The notes under the pieces are model-generated. The model searched no databases and was not told where the DNA came from. It saw nothing but the letters and a program-made list of their open reading frames with translations. Source: Ecdyonurus torrentis (Eukaryota > Arthropoda > Insecta > Ephemeroptera > Heptageniidae). Taken from it: a stretch of DNA of 64,000 bases. Positions 21,136 to 34,526 of the stretch are shown one piece after another (within the stretch, counting starts at the first letter, position 1; each line of letters opens with the position of its first letter). The position numbers and the translations under genes were made by a program. The stretch is taken from positions 21,327,447 through 21,391,446 of the forward strand of contig OX439133.1 in assembly GCA_949318235.1 (NCBI GenBank), given 5' to 3'.

Positions 21136-21690
21136 TGTGAACATTATAATTCATATTATAATTTTTTTTATTAGATATGTTATATAGCTAATATAGATAA
21201 ATATAATAGTTAAAACCATTGAGACTTCCAATGATATATTAATTTGAATTTATTAGTATATATTATGTAATAATTGGACCAAATCGTGTGACTATATAAT
21301 ATGTTACTATGAACTGCCTGGGCCAATAAAATTTATAATTTTTTTATTCATAGTATTGCCATGTTCACAATAAGCTTTTTCTATAATTGGAATTTTTACA
21401 TCATAATACCATACATTTTTATGGAGTTTATCGGTTTAGCGCGCGGATGACAGGGGGAATGCTAAGGGTCACCTAATTTAAGATTACGCGTAAGGGGAAA
21501 AACACGTTTTATTTTGTAATTTTTGAGAAAACTACTACACTGATTTTGGAGAAATTTAAAAGAGAAATAGAAGACATACTATTGCGTGTTTTGAGCCATA
21601 TAAATTTTTAAACCGATAACCTCCATTAGAAAAGCTTAATGTGAACACAGCATATATAACCATCACCAGCAGTACAGGTTGTAAATGTGG

Positions 21691-21726
<36 letters not shown>

Positions 21727-22189
21727 CCCGATCCATAGTAGTTTTATAATTAAAAAATACGCTACTAAAAATGTTTTTGTATAAATGTGCATAAAATGAA
21801 CAAACCCTTTGATTTTCTCAACGCTAGCGCACTGAACTGAATATTAATAGAACAAATAGAATAATATATTATACAATACTATTTTTGATAAAATTAAATA
21901 TTATAAAAATGAATATTGTTTCCTATGTACGTTTTTTTTTAATTAAACATCATATTAATAAAAATAACATATATTATTATTTCACATTATTTAAAAACTA
22001 TAGTTATAATTATTTTTAATATTCTTTTTAAAATTTTAGTATTTTTTTTTTATTTATTAATCATTCTTCTACATTTAGCTGTGTAAAATCTCACATTGAG
22101 AAATCTTGGGTTTTACTTATTGTTGAAGTAAAGGTAGATCGTTATTCGTTAAAAGCGCAAAGAATGAAATGGAAAATTACTAGTTTAAC
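21136..22189 (+). repeat. Dispersed AT-rich module, diverged copy
   Basis: TGTGAACATTATAATTCATA, TATGAACTGCCTGGGCCAAT and CTAGCGCACTGAACTGA correspond to modules at 26880-27490 and 28380-29230. 21425-21600 is related to 13530-13680. Contains an A-run of about 28 near 21697. Confidence 0.5.
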
Positions 22190-24400
22190 GAGAATTCATA
22201 TGGAAATATTGACCACATATATAAGTAAAAATGTACAAACACTTACTCTGAAACAATTAGAGCAAGATACTTATTTATAATATGATAATCTCTCACTACT
22301 AGTTACTAGTTATTGAAATATAAATAATAATATGCTTCAAAAAACTGTTTAAAAACATTTTAATAAAGATTTTTAAACTTTACGAAATATCGATCTTCAA
22401 ATTAAAATCGACGAAATTTCTGTACTCCATTTGTGAACATTAAAAGTCATATTATTGACTTTTTTAATAAGATATACAGCTAATATTGGCTTAAATATTA
22501 TTTAGATTTACTTTCAATTTGTATATTATTTTTATTACTGTAAATAATAGACACCCTCGTCTACTAATATTAGTTACTATGAATTGCTTTGGCCAATACA
22601 ATTTCTTATTTGTTATTCAAAGTATAACCAATACTAGGAATGCAGTTTGTAAATTACTGAAATTAAATTATATATTTGACCCGACGTAGCAGTTTAAACA
22701 ATACAAAATCAGCTAATACAAATTAATTTTCTTAGAAAAAGGGGATCTCTAGTGCACTAAATTGATAATTAAAATATTAATATATAATAAAAATATATCC
22801 TAAAATTAAAATATCAAAGCGTGCATGCATTCAAGTTAAAGTTGACGCCATGTTGGACCATTTAATAACATGCGCTGCATAGGAAAATGACATTTAGCAA
22901 GTTTAAAAATACTAAGCAACATTTTTGAGACAATTGGTGCTATATAGTGGTTACAGTAGTATTTCAAGTATGAGAAAAAAAAAACTGATTTCTAAAGAAA
23001 ATAGCCAAAAACCAAGTTAGTTCTATACTGAGCAATGTTATTCATTATTCTAGTACGATGTCCAAAAGCACTAAATATTACGTCATGCGGATACACCCTA
23101 TAAAAATAAAATATTTGTTATTTTAAAAATTTTATAATTAGTAATAAATACTAAGAAGTTTAAGGCTTGTATATAGATGGCTTGTATCATCTGAAAATGT
23201 AAAAAGAAATATTTTAAAAAGTTATCATGCGATTTGAAAGTTAATTGTAACAGCTACCTATGACATAATTTTCAGAACCCGTGACCAGATAGGAGAAAAA
23301 ATAATCATTGAATATAACATATTAGCTCTATGGGTCTAAAACTTAAAAAGAACTTCATTTAAAATCTAGCATGGTGTCCTAATTTTTTTTTTTTTTTTTT
23401 ACATTTTTGAAGATAGCATAATATCCTAATTATCATTAATCCTAATTAGATTTTTCACCCTTTACAATTTTTTAGTCAATTCCCGCAGTACCTGATTTCC
23501 CGACCGAAGAAATAAAAATTTATTAAAATCTATCTTGCTCTGTATTAGTCTTGTAGTCGTTACCTAAATATACTATCACGTTAAGTTAATTTCTTTTGTG
23601 ATTATAACGGTAGTGGTAACTCTAATTTGTCTCCAACTATAACTTTACTTTTAGCGGTAACTAGAACGTTATTTTAATGGAATTAAAAAAAATATTAACT
23701 CACCATAGTAAGATGTATATTAGATATTTAATTCATGTATTACTCTACTTTACTAAATTAAAAAAAAATATATTATATATATATATATATAAAGTGGTAC
23801 AACATAATGGTAATGCTATTGTAACACAGTAATTGTGCATGAAAACCTAAATTATGCTGTATTGAACAAATTGTGTTGAAGATGGGTTGCCACAAATATT
23901 AATAATATATTTTCTCCATACAATGACTTACAGCATAAATTAGAAAAAATTTCTTTCCGTTTATAATTTTACATGTGTTACTATAATATAAATATAATAT
24001 GTACATAGATAATAAATAACGAAAAGGAGAAGGAAATATACAAATCGATAAGACATTGGTTTTCTTGTTATGAAGTTATGATTACTACTGTTCTTTTAAA
24101 AAAGGAACATATTATTCATAGCAGCAAAAAAGTGATCACCTGAAAATCCAGTCTCTAATTAAAAGTAATGCTTATTATCAAAAAACACTAATAAATTATT
24201 GAGGTAAAGCTTCTTGTGTGATTTTAAGATTTTCAAATGTAATATAAAATTCTTGCTGTTAATTTTTAACTTCTTGTTTTATTCGATGTATATATTATTA
24301 TACTTGTAAATATGGTTAAAAAAATCCATAAATTATATTTAAGAGCTGCGTATTTCGATTAAAATAAAGTTACTAATTTTGTAGTTAGAAATAAATATAA
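22190..24400 (+). repeat. Dispersed repeat, copy B, not split by the LINE
   Basis: Same order as copy A (1-4155 plus 12016-12450) but without the LINE and the 3167-3379 MITE. It includes a GGGTGTATGC-family MITE at 22818-23101 in the same relative place as 665-943. Copy A's segment around 950-2990 is largely missing here. This copy defines the LINE insertion point. Confidence 0.75.
22818..23101 (+). mobile_element. MITE, GGGTGTATGC family, copy in repeat B
   Basis: GTGCATGCATTCAAGTTAAA, GTTGACGCCATGTTGGACCA, ACTGAGCAATGTTATTC and ATGCGGATACACCCTA are present. It sits at the homologous position to 665-943, so it was in the parent repeat before that repeat was copied. Confidence 0.75.
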
Positions 24401-24824
24401 AGTATTAAAACAACTAAGTTTAAAATTGATTACGTATTATAAAAACTATCATTATAAATTTATTATTTTGTCTTTTTATTATTAATAAAATTAAAAATTT
24501 ATTTAAATATTATTATATAATAAATTAGTTTCCATCAAGATTAGTGAACCATGATGCATGGTTTGTACTAGGTCTATTGCTGTAGAGAACAACTTATTAA
24601 TGGAAGCTTACGAATGTTAACATTAAATAGAAATAACTTGAAACGTAATTATTAAATCTGGACGTTAATTGCCAATAATAATAAATAATTAGGCAAATAA
24701 ACACTAAAAAAAGAAAGTCAACGTTAAAATTTAAAGAATAATAATTTTTATTTATAAGTACATAGATTGAAAGCTAAGGAAAAAATATATATTTAGTTTT
24801 GTTTTACATATTAAAATTCAAGTT
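24401..24824. repeat. AT-rich DNA, no gene seen
   Basis: No supported feature. Confidence 0.3.
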
Positions 24825-25665
24825 TTTTGAGATAATAGGCAACTTCAGATAATCAGGGCACAGCACTGGCAAGGGTCATCATTAGTTTTATGTTAATTTT
24901 GGCCTGGTAGAGAGGGTTTTAATTTATGAATTTCTTGTTTCAGAATTGTTCAAACACTTTAAATCGCACATAATCTTTAAAGAAAAAAACGCAACTCTAA
25001 AAGTATCTAGGACGTGAACGAGCCTCAGTTATAGGAACGAGGAGAAAAACGTGCGCCATTTTGGCTCCAAATGAGGGTCTGGATTCTACTAGAAGTTGAA
25101 GTTTAAATGTCAACCTTTCAAGTATGTTATTAAAATGTCATTTTCATCCATATTATCAAATTTCAGCCCTAAGAAACTGAATTAACTGGTGGAACCCAGA
25201 ACCTCAATTGGAGTCAAATTTGAGCACATTTTTCAGCTCGTTCCATTAACTGAGGCTAGTTTACGTCCTAAATACTTTTTTATTTGTGTTTTTTACTTAA
25301 TGATGATGTGTGATTTAAAGTGTTTTAATAATTATGAAGCAAACAATTAAAATACTTAAAACCCTCACTTTAACATGGTAAGCCCTACACCAGGCAAATA
25401 TTAACATTAAACTAATGATGACCTTCGCAAATGTTCGACCTGATGACCCTTGCCAATTGCCAAGTGCCAAGTGCTGATTATGTGTAGTAGACTATGAGAG
25501 AAACTAAAACTACTTTCAATTTTAATGTTATTCTTATGAAGTAAACAAGTTCACTAATGTACCAAATAATAATACATTTTTAGTACCTATTTTCTATTAA
25601 ATGTTACTATTATTTGTAACATAATTAAAAAAATAATAATAATACGTATTTCAATAATAAATCTA

Positions 25666-25756
<91 letters not shown>

Positions 25757-25960
25757 TATTAATTATCAAATAATATTATATTATAATTCGTATAAATTTA
25801 TTGTTTATAATCTAATATTTTATTTAATAAATTACTAGCTGTAAATATTTATAGTTCATTAAAGTACAATAAATTTATTAATTGGAAGGTCATTGGTGTT
25901 AACTAAGTTTTACTAAAAGGAAGTCTGGAATATAAAACACCATTCAATATTATATTGTAT
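24825..25960 (+). repeat. 1.1-kb repeat, inverted copy at 38370-39440
   Basis: GACGTGAACGAGCCTCAGTT, GGCTCCAAATGAGGGTCTGG, GCACTTGG-type words and CAGTAAAACCGAG-type words match the reverse complement of 38370-39440 along the whole length. The middle (about 24850-25480) is itself an imperfect palindrome, with CCTCAGTTATAGGAACGAGG opposite GCTCGTTCCATTAACTGAGG. No ORF. This copy has a long (TA)n tract at 25673-25750 that its partner lacks. Confidence 0.7.
25673..25750. repeat. (TA)n microsatellite
   Basis: About 78 bp of near-pure TA inside the 24825-25960 repeat. Confidence 0.95.
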
Positions 25961-27542
25961 AATCGTATTTAATTAATAAACCTTTAAAATCAGTTATTTT
26001 GTAAATATTGAAATGGAAATAGATATAATAGCAATGTTTAACGCAAATGTTTTCACCTTAACCCTTGATACCAATGTGGCCCCATCGTTCTATTTTATCA
26101 CAGAACATGTTTAGAGTGGTATAGGTATCTTATTTATGCCTACAGACTCCATTGATTGTCAATAAAGGATAGTTAAAAAAGCAAATTTCTGATCATTTTT
26201 GCAGAAAAAAAAGACGCTTGGAAAAAAAATAGCACATTTTTACGTTGACGCTCGGTGCAAGAAAACCGGTCAGTCAATTTTATTTTGTAGAACAGTTTTA
26301 AAAATATCTAACCCTTGGCTACAAAATAATACAAATAATACAAAATTAATATAAATAATTAATAACTAAAACATTGTTTTTTACTAATTTTTTTATATTA
26401 AATAAAATAGTTTAATTATGAATTTTATTTAATTACTAAAAATCTATAAATATTATATATATTTTAAAACATACTTTTTTTTTAATTTAATAAATTATAA
26501 ATAATTTTTCTATTTAATAAACTAGCTTTCCATCATATTTGGTGTAAGATATGTAAAATTATACAAGATACAATAATTATGAGCTTACCATTAAAAGGTA
26601 AAACAGAACATAAGTAGTTCAGCAACGGTATTGTCTAAAAACTAAAATTATTAGATATCAAGTAAATTCATATAGTGAAGTGAAAATGAAATATTTTAAA
26701 GAAATTATATTTACATATTTGCACTGAAAAATAGAAGCAAGATACATGAAAAATATTATTGCAAAAATATATGATAATCTCTCACCAATAGCTATTGAAA
26801 TCTAAATAATAATAGACTCCAGACACTTAAACTACATACAGTATTCTTATATTGATCCCAACTCTAAAATCGAAGAAATTAATGTACTCAAATTGTCATA
26901 TTATTATTGACTTTATATGAGATATAGCTAAAACTAATTAAAATTTCTTCCAATGATATATTAATTTGTATTTTATATTTATTATTGTAAATAATGATTG
27001 GACTTTGATTAATAACGATTAATAATTTTTTTTTTTTTTAAATAAATTAAATTTAATGAAATTTTTTCTATATGTATATATATGTTTGTGATATATTGAT
27101 GTTTGTGTTATAATTATGTACCTATTGACTATCATTTCTAATTGTATCAATTGATACAATAACCTAAGCTGATATGCTTTGCTGTATATTGTGATTGTAG
27201 GATGAAAGAAATGAATAAATATAATTTGAATTTGACCAACACTTGTAACTATATAAGTTACTATGAACTGCCTGGGTCAATAAAATTTATTATTTTTTAT
27301 TCACAGTATAATCATTACTATCATAACAGGTTATGTGGAAATTTAATTAAAAAAAAAAAAAAAAAAAAAAAAAACGATGCATAGTAGTTTGATTAATTCA
27401 AAAACGTAAAAAAAAAAGTTTTCATACAATAGTGCATAAAATGATAAGACCGCTTAACTTTTCTCAACTCTAGTGCACTAAACTGATTATTTAAAGAATA
27501 TAATATTATTATAGAAAAAATATAGTTCTTCTTTTGTTAAAA
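25961..27542. repeat. AT-rich DNA with a diverged module at 26700-27490
   Basis: No gene seen. ACTATGAACTGCCTGGGTCA at about 27260 and CTCTAGTGCACTAAACTGAT at about 27470 mark the module. A-run at 27350-27374. Confidence 0.4.
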
Positions 27543-27546
27543 TTAA

Positions 27547-27894
27547 AGGTATAGAAAACATGAAACTACATGTTTTTTTAAAACATTAAACTCTGGATGG
27601 GATCTATACAAAACTGATGATAATTTTTACCAGAATGTATTTATGTAACTCTTCAAGAAAGCGTTTAAAATTCTGTAAAGTATACAATTTACGTGAATAT
27701 TTCTGTTTATGACGTCAGAAACAGGCAAAAACAAGTAGGAAAATGTTGTTCAGGTTGCATAAATTGAATTTTTAATATCATATTGCACCGTACGGCATTA
27801 GTGTTGGGTTTTGAGACCAATTAATGTTATTTAATGTAAGTCCCATCAAGTTTTTTGTGATTTAAATGCTTATGTTTTTATGTTGTCTATGATT
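27547..27894. mobile_element. TTAA-flanked MITE, AGGNATAGAACA family, copy 1
   Basis: TTAA at 27543-27546 and 27895-27898. Shares GATAATTTTTACCAGAATG, TTTATGACGTCAGAAACA, GGGTTTTGAGAC and GTAAGTCCCATCA with 32688-33504 and, inverted, 45812-46148. Noncoding. Confidence 0.75.
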
Positions 27895-27898
27895 TTAA

Positions 27899-28618
27899 GT
27901 ATTTCAACAATTGATATTATTTGTTATGTTTGTTATGTATGTTTTTAAAATTAAAATTTAATTTTATAGTTATAAAAATAAAATATATTTAATTATTAAA
28001 AAATTATAAAAAACTAATATATATATATATATTTTATAATTTTAATAAATTATAATTATTTTTTTTTTATAAAGTAAACAGGCTTACATTAATTAAATAT
28101 CTGTGGAATATCAAAATCTAATTTGCAAATTCCACGACTGATGCTAATATTAATGTAGATCGTAAACAGTATGCTAAATGCAAGATAAAATAAGTAACTG
28201 AAAACTATCATATACATCAATATGTAATTTACGCTGATTAAAGTTAAGAAAGACACTTTTATAATTTATAATATTGATGCAAAAATATATATGATAATCT
28301 CTCAGTACTAGTTATTGAAATCTAAAAATAAATTGCACGAAATATATTGATCCTAACAATAAAATAAACGAACACTTGATGTGTGAACATTATTATTCAT
28401 GATTGAATTACAGCTAATATAGGCTAATATAATTGTAAGACGAATTAGAATTACTTTCAATTATATACATATTAATTTATATAATATTTTTATTATTGTA
28501 AATAATAGACAAACCCTTGTCTACTAATGTTGGTTACTATGAACAGCTTAGGCATGTCTTATTTTTTATTCAAAGTATAACCAATACTAGAAATGCAGTT
28601 TGTAAATAACGAAATTAA
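27899..28618 (+). repeat. AT-rich DNA and diverged dispersed module
   Basis: From about 28260 it follows the module at 60-480 (GATAATCTCTCAGTACTAGT, CTACTAATGTTGGTTACTA, AATACTAGAAATGCAGTTTG) up to the LINE fragment, and resumes after it. Confidence 0.5.
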
Positions 28619-28630
28619 ATTTCAAATAAA

Positions 28631-29109
28631 GTAGGCAGTTCTGGTGGTCAAAATTTACGTCGTCAAGGCTGGTTTACTAGCTAGCAGGGGAGGAGTTATT
28701 TGTAACGGAACTACAAGTGAAATTTAAATTGTTAAAAACCGATAATTACATTAAATTTGTTAAGGATAGATTAAGTAAAACTGAAGATATCAGCCTGGCC
28801 TTCTATAATACCCCTGCATTTAATATTAATAATATTAATGGGTGGAAAGGCCCAAACTGTACAGACAGGCATGTTTTTACCCGTTATGCGGTGCATGGTT
28901 TCCACCATGTAATCTGTCAAATTAAAGAATTTCACGAGTGTAATGATAAATGTGTATGTGTATTATGTAGTGGACTATGTACTAGGTACCACTTACTTCA
29001 TTGTCCATCTCGGACCCTATCATTAAGTCAATATGCAAAAATGTAGACCTATATAAATATGTATATAAATATGTATAAGTACACCTTGGTGTTTAATAAA
29101 TAAATAATA
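28631..29109 (+). mobile_element. 5'-truncated LINE, second family, 12-bp target duplication
   Basis: ATTTCAAATAAA occurs at 28619-28630 and 29110-29121. In between lie the end of a coding region and a 3' UTR finishing GTTTAATAAATAAATAATA. The flanking module reads continuously across the duplication (as in the copy at 22660). A second copy of the same 3' end is at 48507-48650. Confidence 0.8.
28717..29046 (+). pseudogene. C-terminal fragment of LINE ORF2, Cys/His-rich end
   Basis: 109 residues ending at TAG 29044-29046. The last 32 residues (CVCVLCSGLCTRYHLLHCPS then RTLSLSQYAKM) match 48507-48602 residue for residue with only conservative or scattered changes. The spacing C-x2-C-x7-H-x3-C resembles the zinc-finger-like motif near the C-terminus of many CR1/Jockey-group ORF2 proteins. 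The reverse transcriptase and endonuclease are lost to 5' truncation. Not the same family as the LINE at 4156. Confidence 0.65.
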
Positions 29110-29281
29110 ATTTCAAATAAATTTGACCTGATGTATTAGTTTTAACAAAACAAAATAAGCTTAAAAAAAAAAATCTCATACAATGATGCATAAAATGTGA
29201 ACTCTGGTGCACTAAACCGATGATTAAAACATGAATATATTGTATAAAATATATCATTCTTTTTCTAATATTAAATAATTT

Positions 29282-29582
29282 AGGGTCTATGCATTCATGT
29301 TAAACTTGACACCATGTTGAATCATTTAATAACATGAGCTGCATAGGAAAATGAATCATTTGGACCATTTAAAAATACTAAGCAATATTTTTAATAGCTT
29401 TGATGCTGAAAATTGGTTAAATTAATATCTCAAAATATGTAAGAAAATGAAAATCACCAAAAAATTAACTAATTTCCCAAAGAAAATAGTCAAAAACAAT
29501 TTGTCCTATGATCAGCAATGCTATTAATTACTCCATTATGGCATCCAGGTGCACTAAATATTACGTCATGCGGATACACCTT
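29282..29582 (+). mobile_element. MITE, GGGTGTATGC family copy
   Basis: AGGGTCTATGCATTCATGTT, CTTGACACCATGTTGAATCA, ATTACGTCATGCGGATACACC. Full-length form. Confidence 0.75.
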
Positions 29583-30106
29583 TAAATCATTTTTTTATTA
29601 TTATTATTTTTTAAAAATTATTACAAAATATTAATAAATTTAATTTTTTTTTTTTTGTATAATTTAATGCAATAACTGTTTTATTCTTTTATATTTTAGT
29701 TCTAATAATTTTAATTAATTATAAATATATATATTTTTTTTTATAATCTAAGTGAACGTTTCGTGGTAAGTGCGCACCTTAACACAATGATGGTAAGTTT
29801 CTCTTCTCTCTGTTCTATGGAAACAATAATCAGACAATGACATTGAAAATATTGTTGATGAATGATAAATCTTCAAATATTATAATTCTTTATAATAAAG
29901 GGGAAAGTTTAGGGAGAAAATATATAACAATGTTAAAAAAATTTGAAACTTTTATTGAAATATTCGTATTATATCACTACAAAAAACTTTTTTTTTTTTT
30001 TTTTGCACTATGGTTATTGATTTATAAATAAATAATAATTCTCTCTTCAGAAATCTGTTAAAATAAGGATAATTACAATTTTCGGAATAATATATTGATA
30101 CCCTAT
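29583..30106. repeat. AT-rich DNA, related to 1100-1760
   Basis: No gene. Shares order with copy A downstream of its first MITE. Confidence 0.4.
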
Positions 30107-30270
30107 TGATTAATAAAGGAACAACTGTTTTGAGGCTGACTATACGCGATTTTGGTCACATCCACTTCCGTTTCGGTGTACTGCGCATGTGTAGCAAGTA
30201 GAAACGGAAGCGGATGTGACCGAAATCACTTATTGTCGGCCTCAAAACAATTGTTCCTTTATTAGTCAAT
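30107..30270. mobile_element. Palindromic MITE, TTGACTAATAAAGG family, full copy
   Basis: TTGATTAATAAAGGAACAAC at left against GTTCCTTTATTAGTCAA at right, with inner arms TTTTGGTCACATCC and GGATGTGACCGAAA. The centre contains CTGCGCATGTG. The pre-insertion sequence is approximated by 1735-1770. Confidence 0.8.
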
Positions 30271-30349
30271 TGATTCAAAAAGGGAACATTTTATTTAATT
30301 CAATCAAATTTTTTTTTTTCAATGTGTATATTATATAGCTAATAAATAA

Positions 30350-30652
30350 ATATATTTCGGTAATCAGTTAACATTTTAATGCTTTATTCTTGTAGAATTT
30401 AATGTATAATCATGATGAATATACGCAAGTACCAAAATAAAAAGATTGGTTATTAAAAAAGGATGTACCTCAAGCTTTAAACCCTGGATGCACCTCAATC
30501 AAGTTATAGAAATAAAATTTTACTCGTATTAACTTCAATATTATATTAAACACATGTTAGATTTTGGTGTTTATCTTTGGAAAATTGTTTCAGAAAAAAG
30601 GGGTGCATCCGGTTGTAAAAATGTCTCTTCTTATTTTGGCCAGGGTGTAGAT
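30350..30652 (+). repeat. Dispersed repeat shared with 2121-2480
   Basis: Same order and strand as the 2121-2480 copy; shared GATGTACCTCAAG, CAGAAAAA(A)GGGGTG and CATCCGGTTGTAAA. Confidence 0.65.
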
Positions 30653-30703
30653 ATTTTTTGCACGATTTTTTGCACGAATTTTTTGCACGATTTTTTGCAC
30701 GAA
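30653..30703 (+). repeat. Minisatellite, four units of TTTTTTGCACGA
   Basis: Four tandem copies of a 12-13 nt unit, present only in this copy of the preceding repeat (2480 has TTTTGTCC instead). Slipped-strand expansion at the repeat end. Confidence 0.8.
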
Positions 30704-30711
30704 AATTTTAA

Positions 30712-31014
30712 GGCGTAGAACACATTGAACAAAAAATCTTGTCTAATATCCTAACATATGCCTAAAAAATATCAACGATTCAAGATTTGACCGGAGTTAA
30801 TAATTTTTTTTTTTTTTCAGTTCACGAAATAGCAAATGCGATTTTATGACGTCACAGCTTGCTCATTTCCATGCGTGGACTATTGATCTGTTACGTCATA
30901 AAACCGCATCTGCCATTTCCAGAATAAAAAAGAAATCAATGACTCCGTCAAATTCAACGTAAATATGTATGTTAGGATATTAGACAAGTTTTTTGTTCAA
31001 GTTGTTCTATGTCT
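30712..31014. mobile_element. TTAA-flanked MITE, AGGCGTAGAACACC family, old copy
   Basis: TTAA at 30708-30711 and 31015-31018. GGCGTAGAACACATTGAAC at left, TTGTTCAAGTTGTTCTATG at right. The centre has inverted GTGACGTAACAG-like and TTTTATGACGTCA segments. Diverged relative of 46363, 58279 and 61147. Confidence 0.7.
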
Positions 31015-31018
31015 TTAA

Positions 31019-32036
<1,018 letters not shown>

Positions 32037-32380
32037 CCTGTGTTTGTGCAGGTACACCTGAAAAGGGTCGCCACGGCCTGGAAAACATCCCGGCATTTGC
32101 CAAAGCAGACTGAGGAAACCGCGGAAACACTCATTTAGGATGGACGGCAAGGTTGACAAGCTCCCTGCCATCACAGGCTTTCATTATAAAGCCTGGTTGG
32201 TCGATGGGATTGAACTTTTTGCATGCAAGGTTTCTTACACAATAAAATTCAGCGCTGTTAGATCTTTTAGCTGCGGGGAGATATGTCGTGGTACTCTCGA
32301 TTATATAACAGAATTGGTTAACAGGTGCAAACTCAGTCACATGGATTCGTTTTAGCTGCATTCGCTCGGAATTGACTTTT
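32037..32380 (-). repeat. GC-richer segment next to (ACTT)n, SINE-like
   Basis: GGTACACCTGAAAAGGGTCG, CACGGCCTGGAAAACATCCC and GAGGAAACCGCGGAAACACT match the fragment at 13030-13100. The remainder to 32380 has no second copy here. It holds open frames of 71 (plus) and 85 (minus) residues with no recognisable motif, so I do not call a gene. Confidence 0.45.
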
Positions 32381-32687
32381 TTTTTCAAGTATGTAAATAT
32401 TGGTTGTATTTTATATTGAAGACCTTTTTTTTTTTTAAGATTTTTTTAATTTTTATATTTTTTATTTACGATTATTTTGTTTTTCTTTAGTTTTCTCTTA
32501 TTTTATTGAGTATTTTAATTATATATAATTACTGATGTAGCTCTTCATTTTAAATGCACATTTCTATACAAATATTTTACATACTAAAAATCATCACACA
32601 CACACACACCCTTCCCTTACGTACTTTCAACAACAATAAAAGAAAGAAGTAGAGGAAACAAGTTATCTGTCCGAGCGGTTATCTTAA

Positions 32688-33504
32688 AGCCATAGAACAC
32701 ATAAAACAAAATGTGCTTTTTAATTAATAAACACGAAATGGGATCTTCAAAACTGTTGACAATGAGGAAGACTAATGATTTTTGGGACAGTATTTGAGCA
32801 CATTTTTAGAAAGAGCATAATTAGTAGATTCTATTGACATCAATATTTACCTTTATTACTTAATTTTCAGCAATTAATTAATGATTTAAAAGTGGCGGCC
32901 ACGCCCCCAAGAAGCCTGTGCCGTTAGTCATTTGTTTGAATTTGCAGCGGAGTCTGATGTTCTTCTGCAAATTTGGATACGAGATTTTAAATTTTACGCG
33001 AATTTTTAAAATCTCGTATCCAAATTTGCAGAAGAAGATCAGACTCCGCTGCAAATTCAAACAAATGACTAACGGCACAGGCTTCTTGGGGGCGTGGCTG
33101 CCACTTTTAAATCATTATTTAATCGCTGAAATTTAAGTAATAAAGGTAAATATTGATGTCAATAGAATCTACTAATTATGCTTTTTCTAAAAATGTGCTC
33201 AAATGCTGTCCCAAAAATCATTAGTCTTCCTCATTGTTACCACAATGCTAATGTAGCGGGTAGCCCCACGAGAGAACGTGAAAATACTGTAAAGAATGCA
33301 ATTTGAGTGACTATTCATGTTTATGACGTCAGAAACATGCAAAAATTAATATGAAAATGTTGTGCGGGTTGCATAAGTCGAAATTTCTAAACACTATTAC
33401 GAAGCTACACTTGGGTTTTGAGACGAAATAAAGTTATTTATGTAAGTCCCATCACGTGTTTTGTTTAGAAATGCTTATGTTTTTCTCTGCAATGGTCTAT
33501 TCCT
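32688..33504. mobile_element. TTAA-flanked MITE, AGGNATAGAACA family, copy 2, carrying a palindrome
   Basis: TTAA at 32684-32687 and 33505-33508. Outer parts (AGCCATAGAACACATAAAAC, GGATCTTCAAAACTGTTGAC, AGCCCCACGAGAG, GGGTTGCATAA, TAAGTCCCATCA) align with 45812-46148. About 470 bp of unrelated palindromic sequence is inserted after GTTGACAAT. Confidence 0.75.
32765..33236. mobile_element. Near-perfect long palindrome inserted in a MITE
   Basis: Two arms of about 225 bp, from GAGGAAGACTAATGATTTTT at the left to AAAAATCATTAGTCTTCCTC at the right, around a short AT-rich loop near 32985-33005. The arms carry GC-rich GTGGCGGCCACGCCCCC. The few arm differences show recent origin or correction. No ORF that is not an arm mirror. 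Confidence 0.8.
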
Positions 33505-33787
33505 TTAATCTAAAATATATTTTGTATTATATATTTATATCTTCTATTTTCTGCTTCATAATTTTCAGTAAAGTAATCGACATATTTTATTTTACACATT
33601 GCTGCAAAAATTTGTAAACATTTATTTTATCAGAAATTAAAAAATATAAAAGATCAAATTGTGTTTCAATTTTTTTTTAGCTAATGACGTATTAGAGTGA
33701 AGTAAATCTTTTAAGAAAGCAAATTATTTTTCAAGTTTAAAATAAAGTTTATTAATTAAATATTTCACAATTAAATAATACAGAGAA

Positions 33788-33887
<100 letters not shown>

Positions 33888-34088
33888 CGCAATAATTTAA
33901 AAACTGTTTGAACTTTTAAATTGTTTATTATATACTTTCTATGCTAAAGTGTAAAATTTAATTAAAAACAAATTTAATATTTTTTCCTTCTTTCTTTCAT
34001 TTTTATTAATAGAAATAAATATTTTAGTACCCTAATTGCTAACAAAAGCAGTTTTCTTTTCAAATATTTTCAAATATTAATAATATAC

Positions 34089-34089
<1 letters not shown>

Positions 34090-34150
<61 letters not shown>
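34090..34150. repeat. (CT)n microsatellite followed by T-run
   Basis: About 60 bp of CT, then about 18 T. Confidence 0.95.
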
Positions 34151-34158
<8 letters not shown>

Positions 34159-34526
34159 TTTTTTTTTGGTATGTAATGGAAACAATTGTTTTTAAGTTTT
34201 GTGGAGTTTTGTTCATTAAAGTTTCCGAAACTCGCAATTTTCTTTTTCTTCTTTTTTTACTTTTTCTTTTCACGTTTAACTTCACTCAGGATGGCTTCTA
34301 TCTCTCATGGCTGTACGTTTTTATATTTAAATAAATAGTGGGTTAAATTTGTAATAACATATTGAATTATATTATCAATATAAATTGTAAATAAATATAA
34401 AGTAGCTTTCACAATTAACGACTAAGATTTTGCGTGAAGCAACGTAATTTAATTTTTGCAACAGCAAAAATACTTTGATTTAAGGAGAATGATTTACTTT
34501 CGTTTAAAAAGCATCTCAATAGACAT

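Noticed and set aside
32131..32388. Possible small gene on either strand (71 and 85 residues)
   Set aside because: No start context, motif or second copy to show selection; left as an open question in the GC-richer segment.
32878..33136. Mirror-image frames on both strands containing MPLVICLNLQRSL
   Set aside because: Same peptide on both strands is produced by the palindrome arms, not by two genes.
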